From positions 1 to 20,187 of IMG/VR virus record IMGVR_UViG_3300042444_000343: a stretch of 20,187 nt of DNA; one strand, 5' to 3'. This DNA comes from a virus. The notes below the pieces were generated by a model, which did not search any database, was not told where the DNA came from, and worked only from the letters and a program-made list of their open reading frames with translations. Position numbers and translations under genes: made by a program. Positions 13,818 to 19,817 of this stretch are shown here, one piece after another (the stretch's first letter is position 1; every line of letters begins with the position of its first letter).

Positions 13818-14122
13818 GACTGAACCTCCCTCACCTGCTGCCGCAGCGCCCGCAGCAGCACCGCCGTGGGCGATTCCCTGAGCATCCCCAGCTGGTGGTC
13901 AATCAGCATCAGCACCCGGCCGCGCATCAGCTCCTGGCCCTGGGATAGGGCAGCCTGCAGCGCCGGGGATTCGTGCAGCGCTTCAGTGGCACGGGCGACG
14001 GCGGCCTGTTCGGCGGCGAGAGCCTGTTGGTCGGTTTCGATTTGGGCCAGTAGGTCGTCGAGCTGCTGGCGGATGGTGTTGATTGACGGGGGCGGCGCGC
14101 AGGGCGCCTGATGGTGGCCCAT
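13814..14122 (-). CDS. coiled-coil hypothetical protein, first gene of the ten-gene operon
   Basis: 102 aa. Residues 15-50 (INTIRQQLDDLLAQIETDQQ and on) and 75-100 are long helices with heptad spacing, indicating a coiled-coil dimer. ATG 14122 (MGHHQAPC...) is preferred over 14176 because the longer form would start upstream of the promoter motif at 14148-14166. ATG 14122 lies about 20 nt after the predicted transcript start and 11 nt after a CACTC element. No catalytic motif; function unknown. The stop overlaps the GTG of the membrane peptide. Confidence 0.65.
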   Translation of the reverse strand: MGHHQAPCAPPPSINTIRQQLDDLLAQIETDQQALAAEQAAVARATEALHESPALQAALSQGQELMRGRVLMLIDHQLGMLRESPTAVLLRALRQQVREVQS

Positions 14123-14147
14123 TGGTGCATGGCGAGTGGTCTCCACC

Positions 14148-14166
14148 ACCCTACCGCAACGGTTCC
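14148..14166 (-). promoter_or_regulatory. promoter-like motif GGWWCC-N7-TANNNT, copy C
   Basis: Minus strand: GGAACC, gttgcgg, TAGGGT, in the 57-nt gap before the ten-gene operon. Spacing is identical to copies A, B and D. TAGGGT is a poor standard -10 box, which argues that the whole 19-bp motif, rather than a normal sigma-70 site, is what is recognised. Confidence 0.6.
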
Positions 14167-14179
14167 CCATTTGCACCCA

Positions 14180-14647
14180 TCAGCAGCCAGATTCGTGATC
14201 CCATGGACTGCCTGCCACCTGCCAGCGGCCTTTCATCGTGCGTTGGTGGCCGCCAAGAAAGCTCTGCATCGTTGCCCGAGGGATCCCCTGGCGCTCCGCC
14301 CATTGCCACCTGCCGCGGATCGTGACGCGAATGACTCTGCCGCGCTGAAGATCGCGCAGCCTCCACGCCGGCTCGGCGTCTGGACACGGCTGGTCATCCT
14401 CGCAACGCTTGACCCACCAAACCCAGTTCCCGCCGGTGTTGCTGATCCGCTCGCGCCTGATCAATCCCATCGCCTCCAGCTTGGTCAGCGACCGATTCAG
14501 GGATGCGCGATCGGTGCCTAGCTGCTGGGCCATCTCGCTGAGGTCAGCCCACCAGCTAGGGCACAGCTGCTCTAGCTGCACCATCGTCAGCAGTAGTTCA
14601 CAGCGCACCTGATGACGCAGTGCTGCCAGGTAGGCGGGTTCAATCAT
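14180..14647 (-). CDS. winged-HTH protein with NUMOD-like C-terminal unit
   Basis: 155 aa. Residues 34-80 (ADLSEMAQQLGTDRASLNRS, then LTKLEAMGLIRRERIS) are a MarR-like winged helix, followed by a Trp-rich wing. The C-terminal part (GRWQWAERQGIPRATMQSFL, then GGHQRTMKGRW) resembles the modular DNA-binding repeat of phage homing nucleases (NUMOD1-like: helix, turn, helix, then a G.rW strand). It is a likely DNA-binding regulator or replication accessory. A weak promoter-like GGTTCC-N7-TAAGGC lies near 14690-14710 on the same strand. No CACTC element precedes ATG 14647. Confidence 0.62.
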   Translation of the reverse strand: MIEPAYLAALRHQVRCELLLTMVQLEQLCPSWWADLSEMAQQLGTDRASLNRSLTKLEAMGLIRRERISNTGGNWVWWVKRCEDDQPCPDAEPAWRLRDLQRGRVIRVTIRGRWQWAERQGIPRATMQSFLGGHQRTMKGRWQVAGSPWDHESGC

Positions 14648-14904
14648 GGCGCGGAATAGGAGCCACCCGCTCGTTGCTTGCTGCCGCCCTGAGCCTTACA
14701 AAGCCGGAACCAGCGGCAGACCTCGACGGGTCCAGTGACAGGCGAGAGGCCGAGCCAGGCGGCTTCTACTCCGCAAGGCACCCACCACCTGGCCCGGGCA
14801 GTGGTCGGCATCGCCATGGAGCAGCGTGTGCGGATGGCCCCAGTACCCTACCTCATAGGTTCCCATCCGGTACCCTCTAGAGTGGATTCACTGAACAGAG
14901 CGCG
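14648..14904. other. 257-nt divergent intergenic region
   Basis: It separates the leftward winged-HTH gene from the rightward RHH gene. It holds promoter motif copy D at 14858-14876, and a weaker GGTTCC-N7-TAAGGC on the minus strand near 14690-14710. It also holds the 8-bp palindrome CTCTAGAG at 14875-14882, which overlaps the expected transcript start of the RHH gene and could be its operator. No convincing ORF or RNA was seen in the rest. Confidence 0.45.
14858..14876 (+). promoter_or_regulatory. promoter-like motif GGWWCC-N7-TANNNT, copy D
   Basis: GGTTCC, catccgg, TACCCT; ATG 14905 follows 28 nt later. The block, the CGG and the spacing match copies A-C. TACCCT is far from TATAAT. The palindrome CTCTAGAG (14875-14882) starts in its last two bases. 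Confidence 0.55.
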
Positions 14905-15096
14905 ATGCCCAGCTGGCCCCTGAAACCCGGACACCGGCAAATCTCCGTCGAACTGCCCGCCGAGCAGGTGGAGCACCTCGACCGCGAGGCCGAACTGCGG
15001 GGGCTCGGCAGGGTCGGATACCTGCGGCAGCTCCTCTTCGAGGACATGCGCCGGCAGGCTCGCGCTCAGCGTCAAGCCGCACGCAAGGCGGGGTGA
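14905..15096 (+). CDS. ribbon-helix-helix DNA-binding protein
   Basis: 63 aa. HRQISVELPAEQVEHLDREA, then ELRGLGRVGYLRQLLFEDM: one strand (QISVEL) and two helices in Arc/CopG order, with a basic Arg/Gln/Ala tail. RHH proteins dimerise and bind short direct or inverted repeats, commonly repressing their own promoter. The palindrome at its predicted transcript start is a candidate site. It is the only rightward gene in the right half and its end overlaps the end of the convergent nuclease gene by 25 nt. This suggests a control gene opposed to the recombination operon. Confidence 0.75.
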   Translation: MPSWPLKPGHRQISVELPAEQVEHLDREAELRGLGRVGYLRQLLFEDMRRQARAQRQAARKAG

Positions 15097-15935
15097 TCGC
15101 TGCCCAGCAGCTGCGCCACCGTCCACGCCCCATGTCCTGATGGTGGTGTGGCCAGCTCCAGCGCTTCAGGGTGGAGCTGCAGCACATGCGCCAGCGCACC
15201 GGCGGCAGCAGCATCACCGCGCACCCCCTTGACGGCATGGGCCCAAGCGACGTGGCCGATGTAGCGGCGCCGCAGCTCGGCCATCTTCTCTGGCGGCCAG
15301 AACACTTCCTCACAGCCGCCTGGCCACACCATCAGATTCATCGCCCCATCCAAGCGGATGCCGTAGCGCTCTTGGGCCAGCAGGTCGTAGCCCGCCAGCT
15401 GCAGCGGCCATGCCTGATCGGGCTTCGCCTTTTCTTGGCTGACCTTGCTCTTCCAATCCACGATCAGCCATTGCCCGGCGACGCGGGCGATTAGATCCGG
15501 CGTGCCGGTGTAGAACAACTGCAGCGAGGCCAGCGGCGACTCGCAGGCAATGACCTCCTCGATCTGCGGCAGGAACAACCGCCGCCAGGTGGCCAGCAGC
15601 ATCAGCGACTCGGCAAACTGCACCGGCGGCGCAGCGGCGCCCAGCAGCTCCTGGCGGATCAGGGCGTGGAGCTCGGTGCCGATGTCGGCCCGGCCGTTGC
15701 GATGCAGCTCCATGTAGGCCTCGGCCTCATTCGGCCGCATGCCTTCCTTGTTGATCAGCTTGCGGCGCCAGTGCTCGGGGTTGAAGCCCTTGGCGCCAGA
15801 GAGGCCGAGCACCTGTGAGCAGCTGGGCGGCTGCAGCCACCGCCCACGGCGCTGCGACCACACCCAGTAGCGATGGCTGGGCTCATCGAAGCAGATGCTC
15901 TCTTGCTTTGGCAAAAGAGCAACGCGCGGAGTCAT
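15072..15935 (-). CDS. PD-(D/E)XK (RecB/Cas4-like) nuclease
   Basis: 287 aa. Motifs in order: GTELHALIRQ (86-95, conserved His), YTGTPDLIA (142-150, Asp147), IVDWKSK (158-164, Asp160 and Lys162) and QLAGY (179-183). This is the RecB-like nuclease layout used by phage exonucleases that resect DNA for annealing proteins. Together with the Erf-like protein upstream it makes a two-component phage recombination system. ATG 15935 overlaps the HNH gene stop (ATGA). It is the last gene of the leftward recombination unit and meets the RHH gene tail to tail. Confidence 0.85.
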   Translation of the reverse strand: MTPRVALLPKQESICFDEPSHRYWVWSQRRGRWLQPPSCSQVLGLSGAKGFNPEHWRRKLINKEGMRPNEAEAYMELHRNGRADIGTELHALIRQELLGAAAPPVQFAESLMLLATWRRLFLPQIEEVIACESPLASLQLFYTGTPDLIARVAGQWLIVDWKSKVSQEKAKPDQAWPLQLAGYDLLAQERYGIRLDGAMNLMVWPGGCEEVFWPPEKMAELRRRYIGHVAWAHAVKGVRGDAAAAGALAHVLQLHPEALELATPPSGHGAWTVAQLLGSDHPALRAA

Positions 15936-16534
15936 TTAGTGCTTTTGCGCAGATTATCTGCAGCCCATAAGGGTTGCAAATTCGTATAGTGAAAGCACTT
16001 TTGCTGCTGCGCTGGGTCTAGAAGGTCAAACGCTGCGCAAGGAATGATGTGATCAACGTGCCACTCAGATCGATTGTCCCATGACATTCCAGGAAGAAAC
16101 TGCGCCTCAATGTGGGCGGCCAGTTGCTCACTTGTGCAGCTGACCAGTTGCATCGTAGAGGCCGATTTACCTGCCCCACATCGACTAAGGGCGTTGCCAA
16201 GCCTAGATCGGAGGCGCTCCATCATTGCATAAGCAGGTTCATTTGCTTTGCGGGCTTTTTCGTAGTTTCTCTTGCGAGCAGCAACAGCGTCTCTATTGGC
16301 CTTGCGGCGTGCGTTCCTGCTGGCACGGATAGCGTCTTTATTAGCTTCGTACCAGGCTTTTTTGCGAGCAAGGATTAGCTCTTTCTCAGCTTCGTATTTG
16401 GCCTTGTTGCGAGCGATTACAACATCTTTATTGGCTCCGTACCAAGCCTTGCTGCGGGCGAGGGCAGCATCTTTATTGGCTTCATACCAAGCACGCTGAT
16501 AGGCCTTTTTTTCTTCCGGGTGTTTGTAAGGCAT
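15932..16534 (-). CDS. HNH endonuclease with five 15-residue repeats
   Basis: 200 aa. The N-terminal 90 residues contain five 15-residue repeats at 15-29, 30-44, 45-59, 60-74 and 75-89, of the type AWYEANKDAALARSK, highly charged and helical. The C-terminus is an HNH nuclease: WHVDHIIPCAAFD (158-170, Asp161/His162), TNLQPLW (184-190, Asn185) and ADNLRK (192-197, Asn194). The enzyme should cut DNA with a metal ion; phage roles include packaging, homing and recombination. ATG 16534 (MPYKHPEEKKAYQRAWY) is the usual start of this family; the frame to 16816 is a shadow of the proline-rich gene. It is coupled to the RecB-like nuclease by ATGA. Confidence 0.83.
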   Translation of the reverse strand: MPYKHPEEKKAYQRAWYEANKDAALARSKAWYGANKDVVIARNKAKYEAEKELILARKKAWYEANKDAIRASRNARRKANRDAVAARKRNYEKARKANEPAYAMMERLRSRLGNALSRCGAGKSASTMQLVSCTSEQLAAHIEAQFLPGMSWDNRSEWHVDHIIPCAAFDLLDPAQQQKCFHYTNLQPLWAADNLRKSTK

Positions 16535-16550
16535 GATTGTTGTCAAGAAT

Positions 16551-16583
16551 GGCATTGAATGCCCCCCTGCTGCGGCAGGAGGG
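16551..16583 (-). terminator. dyad and hairpin between the ssDNA-binding-like and HNH genes
   Basis: GGCATT-C-AATGCC forms a 13-bp dyad at 16551-16563. Directly beside it, 16562-16583 can fold into a hairpin: a 5-bp stem (16566-16570 with 16575-16579), one mismatch and three more G-C pairs. No U-run follows on the minus strand, so it may attenuate transcription, protect RNA ends or bind a repressor rather than terminate. Confidence 0.35.
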
Positions 16584-16608
16584 CGATCCGTGGGCGATCG
16601 GTGGTCAA

Positions 16609-17115
16609 TCAGCCGCCCCATCCGCCGGGGGCAGGCTGTCCCCACTGCGGCGGTGCTGCTGCTGGCGGAGCAGCTGCCGGAGGCGCCGCAGGGTAGCCCG
16701 CTGGCGGCCCGGCAGGTTGCGGCGCTGCTGCTGGCGGATACCCAGCAGGCGCAGGCTGTTGGGTGGGCTGACCATAGGCGGGCGGCTGGGATGGGGCTGT
16801 GGGAGCTGCACCCCACTGCCCGCCGCCCTGCTGCTGTGCCTTTTGCGCCAGGTACTGGGCCCGCTCAGAGGGGCTTTCGATCTGGCCGTTCAACACCGGA
16901 GCATTGTTCTCGCCGGTGCCGCGCCAGACGCTGAGGCGCAGCTTGAAGAACTGCTCCCCGGTTTGCTGGTTGACTTCCAACCCTTGGCCCTGCTGCATCG
17001 CTTGGGACAACTCCCAGATCAGCTGGGCGGGAAGCTCGACAGCACCGTTCAGGATCGGGGCCTTGGGGTTCTGGGACGGCTGGGCGTTCCAGAGGTTGAC
17101 ACGTGCGCTCTTCAT
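16609..17115 (-). CDS. probable ssDNA-binding-like phage protein with disordered tail
   Basis: 168 aa. The first ~90 residues form a compact domain with two similar elements, KAPILNGAVELPAQL (18-32) and NAPVLNGQIESPSER (71-85), flanking FFKLRLSVWRG. Residues ~95-168 are Pro/Gly/Ala/Gln-rich and end GGWGG. Ordered N-terminus plus such a tail is the SSB layout, but neither a recognisable OB motif nor the acidic DDxPF tip is present. The assignment rests on architecture and on its place directly after the Erf-like gene (2-nt gap). ATG 17115 (MKSARVNLWN) is preferred; the frame to 17325 lies inside the Erf-like gene. Confidence 0.6.
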   Translation of the reverse strand: MKSARVNLWNAQPSQNPKAPILNGAVELPAQLIWELSQAMQQGQGLEVNQQTGEQFFKLRLSVWRGTGENNAPVLNGQIESPSERAQYLAQKAQQQGGGQWGAAPTAPSQPPAYGQPTQQPAPAGYPPAAAPQPAGPPAGYPAAPPAAAPPAAAPPQWGQPAPGGWGG

Positions 17116-17117
17116 GG

Positions 17118-17795
17118 TCAGACGTATGCGGAGGGATCGGTTGGGGTGGGCTGATACTGCAGCGCGTTGGGCTGCTGTTGGGCAGCAGCGACAGCGGCGG
17201 CGATTTCGTGCTGAGGGATCGCCCGGGTCATGTCGTACCCGCCCTGTGGAGCAGGGGCGGCCCAGGGCTGCTGCTGGGGCGGTACTGCCATCGGCTGTGC
17301 GTAGGGAGGTGCGGGAGGCTCCCATGGGGCGGATGCTGCAGCAGGCGCCGCGTCATGCGCTGCATCCTCATCGGAGGCGCAGATGCCCAAGAGCAGCTGC
17401 AGATTCACCCTGAAGCCGCTGGTGGCCGCAGCGCTGATCGCGCTAGAGCTGGTCAAGCTGAGCACCGGGAACTGGGACAGTCGCCAGCCGCCGCCGCTGT
17501 GCCGCAGCATGGTGGACACCACGAACCCACCCGGCACGATGCTGATGGTGTTGGCGATGATCACCTGCTGCGCCATCAGGGCAGGGCGGACGGCCTCCAG
17601 CAGCCCTGGCAGGTTCAGGTAGGCGTGGCGCCGACCTTTGATGTCGGCTGCGTCGTTCGGAGCCAGGCTGCCGAACGCAGGGAAGGCGGCAGCCACTGCC
17701 GCATCGAGCGCGGCCAGTTGCTGGCCAGTGGGGCCGCAGTTGGGCGGCAGCAGTTCATCAATCGGGGCGGCATCAGCCCCGCGTGCAGTGGGCAT
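17118..17795 (-). CDS. erf: Erf-like single-strand annealing protein
   Basis: 225 aa. Residues 55-150 match the ERF superfamily: HAYLNLPGLLEAVRPALM, VSTMLRHSGGGW, then SAISAAATSGFRVNLQLLLG and a DED acidic patch, corresponding to the 'gsaiTYarRYaL..llgi..eDdD' core. The TYARRY element is degenerate here (AAATSGF), so it is a divergent member. The C-terminal 75 residues are Pro/Ala/Gln-rich and ERF proteins often carry such tails. It anneals complementary single strands during phage recombination, working with the RecB-like nuclease at 15072-15935. ATG 17795 lies 54 nt after the RHH stop. Confidence 0.8.
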   Translation of the reverse strand: MPTARGADAAPIDELLPPNCGPTGQQLAALDAAVAAAFPAFGSLAPNDAADIKGRRHAYLNLPGLLEAVRPALMAQQVIIANTISIVPGGFVVSTMLRHSGGGWRLSQFPVLSLTSSSAISAAATSGFRVNLQLLLGICASDEDAAHDAAPAAASAPWEPPAPPYAQPMAVPPQQQPWAAPAPQGGYDMTRAIPQHEIAAAVAAAQQQPNALQYQPTPTDPSAYV

Positions 17796-17849
17796 GGTCA
17801 GTGTCGAGCGGTAGGACGGCCAGATTGGGCACGGCTCTGGCGGGCCGGG

Positions 17850-18029
17850 TCAGCTGCGGCGATCAAGCTCAGCCTCAAGCAGCAACGCTGCCATGCTGTT
17901 CATTGATCGCCGGTCATCAGCTGCTGCCGCCCGTAAGCGGTCAAACAGTGGAACAGGCAGCCGCAGCGTGATGCTGCGCGCCTCAGTGGTTGCTGCTGGC
18001 ATCATCGCGGGCGCAGTTGGGGGCATCAT
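17850..18029 (-). CDS. ribbon-helix-helix protein
   Basis: 59 aa: a Pro/Ala-rich start, then ARSITLRLPVPLFDRLRAAA and ADDRRSMNSMAALLLEAELD. One strand (SITLRL) and two helices match Arc/CopG-type repressors. It begins 3 nt after the stop of the 170-aa gene, so it is part of the operon. It is one of at least three RHH-class proteins in the window, and a candidate to bind a repeated target such as the pentamer array upstream; that link is speculative. Confidence 0.72.
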   Translation of the reverse strand: MMPPTAPAMMPAATTEARSITLRLPVPLFDRLRAAAADDRRSMNSMAALLLEAELDRRS

Positions 18030-18032
18030 ACG

Positions 18033-18545
18033 TCACCATTTCAGGATGACGCTTTCCGCCTGCCCCAAAAGCCGCTCCGCCCGCTGGCAACGATCAGCTT
18101 CAGGGCGACGCTCACGGCGGGCCACCTGCTGCAGCTCGGCGAGGGCGCGCTTAGCGCCGGCCACCCTGGCGCAGGCCTGGCCAAAGGCGATCTCGAACAT
18201 GTCCGGGGTGTTCACCACTTTCGTCATCGGCTCATACGCCGAATCCTTGGTGCTGACGTTGACGTACACCGGCTCAGGCTCTGGCTCGTCGTTGCGGATC
18301 ACTTGGACGGTCTTGATCAGGCTCCGTGCCTGCTCGCGCCGGTACAACTCGGCGGCCACAGGATCATCCCACTCAAAAGCAGGATGCAAAAGCGCCTCGT
18401 CAGGCCTTGCCTCGTCTACGACAGTCTCGGCCTTCAGCGTGCCGTGCTCTTCATGGATCCGAGCAAGCTCTTTGCCGGCAGTTTCAGGCGTGATCGCCCG
18501 ATCATTGAACCGGCGGAATGAATCACGAAAGGAATAAGTCATCAT
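18033..18545 (-). CDS. conserved phage protein of unknown function
   Basis: 170 aa. It contains HPAFEWDDPVAAELYRREQA, then RSLIKTVQVI, a Glu/Pro linker (DEPEPEPVYVNVS) and a long C-terminal helix rich in Arg/Ala/Glu. The 'HPAFEWDD..AAE.YR..QAR..I' signature is one I recall from many phage proteins near recombination genes; its function is not known to me. The leader upstream is AT-rich (CACTTTTTT just before ATGATG) with no Shine-Dalgarno, and follows the hairpin at 18567-18584. The ATG pair gives two possible starts one codon apart. Confidence 0.7.
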   Translation of the reverse strand: MMTYSFRDSFRRFNDRAITPETAGKELARIHEEHGTLKAETVVDEARPDEALLHPAFEWDDPVAAELYRREQARSLIKTVQVIRNDEPEPEPVYVNVSTKDSAYEPMTKVVNTPDMFEIAFGQACARVAGAKRALAELQQVARRERRPEADRCQRAERLLGQAESVILKW

Positions 18546-19188
18546 AAAAAAGTGTTAATTGAAAGAGGGGTGATTGCTCACCCCCTGCTACCACGTCGAG
18601 GCTTGCCGCAGCTTGTCTCGCCGGACCCCGACTTGCGTAGCCGGACCTGCCGTAGCTCGCCGTAGCTCGCCGCGACTCGCCTTGGGATGCCTGCCATACC
18701 AAGCCCAGCCCAGCGATGCCAGGCCATGCCTGCCAGTCCCTGCGCGGCCGAGCCGTGCCGCGCCGATCCATGCCTGCCATGCCGCGCTCGGCCGTTCCCG
18801 GCCAAGCCATGACTCGACTTGTCGCGCCATGCCTGCCGGGCCAATCCGCGCCGCGCCAGTCCGCACCTCTCCGGTCCGTGCCTGCCGCACCAGGCCGGGC
18901 CGTGCCCAGTCCGGCCTCGCCACGCCGTGCCTGCCAGTCCGCGCCGCGCCAAGGCGTGCCTGAGCGGGCCGCGCCTTGCCTGCCACGCCACACCTCGGCC
19001 ATCCGTGCCGGGCCGCGCCATGCCTGCCGCACCAAGCCTCGACACTCCGCAACTTGACTCGCCACGCCTGCCAGTCCAGTCCTGGCCGGGCCTCGACTGG
19101 CCACGCCATGCCCCACCATGCCTGCCAGTGCGGACCGGGCCGTGCCCTGCCGTGCCTGTCCTGCCAATCCGTGCCTAATTCTTTCCAT
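18523..19188 (-). CDS. low-complexity ORF across the pentamer array (doubtful gene)
   Basis: 221 codons, stop-free, Gly/Arg/Ala/Trp-rich with a 5-residue rhythm. The ATG overlaps the stop of the upstream gene (TGATG), as for real coupled genes here, and the end overlaps the next gene by 23 nt. Against coding: two other minus frames (155 and 173 codons) and plus frames are also open. A GGNNN repeat seldom makes stops, and the TGCC slips move the frame. Ribosomes may enter it, but the DNA pattern, not the peptide, appears to be what is kept. Confidence 0.25.
   Translation of the reverse strand: MERIRHGLAGQARQGTARSALAGMVGHGVASRGPARTGLAGVASQVAECRGLVRQAWRGPARMAEVWRGRQGAARSGTPWRGADWQARRGEAGLGTARPGAAGTDRRGADWRGADWPGRHGATSRVMAWPGTAERGMAGMDRRGTARPRRDWQAWPGIAGLGLVWQASQGESRRATASYGRSGYASRGPARQAAASLDVVAGGEQSPLFQLTLFYDDLFLS
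18567..18584 (-). terminator. strong hairpin with GCAA tetraloop, 3' of the array
   Basis: On the minus strand GGGGTGA-GCAA-TCACCCC: a perfect 7-bp stem closed by a GNRA-type tetraloop. It is followed by TCTTTCAATTAACACTTTTTT just before the ATG of the 170-aa gene. The U-richness right after the stem is poor for an intrinsic terminator, so it could be an attenuator, an RNA processing or stability element, or the boundary of a non-coding RNA from the array. Confidence 0.5.
18593..19175. repeat. phase-shifted degenerate pentanucleotide array (NNGCC)n with TGCC slips
   Basis: 583 bp parse exactly as 107 pentamers and 12 TGCC tetramers. 82 pentamers end in CC, 102 end in C, and most have G third (NNGCC). 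The tetramer follows RTGCC in 8 of 12 cases and always precedes a purine. Tetramer ends are spaced 39, 44, 49, 54 or 59 bp apart, always 4 mod 5, so 7-11 pentamers separate them. On the transcribed minus strand it reads GGNNN repeatedly, giving many potential two-tier G-quadruplexes. It lies between two leftward phage genes. Confidence 0.92.
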
Positions 19189-19817
19189 CACACGATCTGA
19201 AACAAGCCGAAGCCCAGCCCTGCCGACTGCTTCGAGTCGGGCCGGCCTTCGCCAACGCCAACCTGCAGGCCAACGCGGGAGATCAGGTTCACGATGTCGT
19301 CAGCAGTCAGCATCCCGGCGTCGAAACGAATCCGCAGCAATGCAGACCACTCCCGGTACATCGGGCGAACCCGCAGGTCAACAACACCGGTAGCGTTCCG
19401 AGTGGTGGCTACCCACGGCTCGGCAGTGCCAGTGGTGAGCTTGACCAATGGAGCACCGTCCACCCGGTCGAAGCCGTCCTGCATCACCATGAAGGCGAGC
19501 TTGGCGTGCGTCATCTTGAACCCGCAAGCACGGCAAGCGCTGATGGCAGCGTTGCGGAATGCCGCAGCGTGGATGCCCTCCCATCCTTCGTCGCTGATGT
19601 GCTTGGCGTTTTCGTAGAGCGCGTCAAAGTCCTTTGCCTCGCGCACCTTCTTAGAGCTGGACGTGCTGCCGGCCTCTTGCTTCTGGCGCATCTGCTCCAT
19701 CGCCTTAGCGCTGAATCGGTTGATCACCAAAGGCGCCGTGCCCTTGATGTTGATCTGAAGGTGCCGGAAATCAGGCGGAGTGATGTTCACCGCTTTGGTC
19801 GCTGTAGTGGTAGCCAT
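19188..19817 (-). CDS. conserved phage protein of unknown function (early recombination unit)
   Basis: 209 aa from ATG 19817. Recognisable stretches are INIKGTAPLVINRFSAKAME, AKDFDALYENAKHISDEGWE, AAFRNAAISACRACGFKMTH, NATGVVDLRVRPMYREWSAL and the Gly-rich end GVGEGRPDSKQSAGLGFGLF. I recall this family as common in phages near recombination genes, function unknown; the Gly-rich end recalls the glycine loop of RAMP/Cas7-type RNA-binding folds, an impression only. The start is set by the promoter at 19878-19906: the longer frame (19910) begins upstream of it. CACTC lies 10 nt before the ATG. Its stop overlaps the ORF across the array. Confidence 0.75.
   Translation of the reverse strand: MATTTATKAVNITPPDFRHLQINIKGTAPLVINRFSAKAMEQMRQKQEAGSTSSSKKVREAKDFDALYENAKHISDEGWEGIHAAAFRNAAISACRACGFKMTHAKLAFMVMQDGFDRVDGAPLVKLTTGTAEPWVATTRNATGVVDLRVRPMYREWSALLRIRFDAGMLTADDIVNLISRVGLQVGVGEGRPDSKQSAGLGFGLFQIV

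Noticed and set aside
13054-13881. 275-aa rightward ORF
   Set aside because: It is antisense to the well-supported SNF2 helicase and shows no motif.
14083-14521. Rightward ORFs of 80 and 136 aa over the winged-HTH gene
   Set aside because: They are antisense to the winged-HTH gene, run across promoter copy C, and have no domain.
16523-16560. TTGACA near 16540 as a -35 box for the HNH gene
   Set aside because: On the minus strand no -10-like hexamer follows at 16-18 nt; the start codon would fall inside the promoter.
17103-17906. 267-aa rightward ORF
   Set aside because: It is antisense to the Erf-like gene and the RHH gene; its openness follows from GC-rich codon use.
18593-19175. CRISPR array
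   Set aside because: No constant repeat or regular spacer; units are five bases and degenerate, and no cas genes are nearby.
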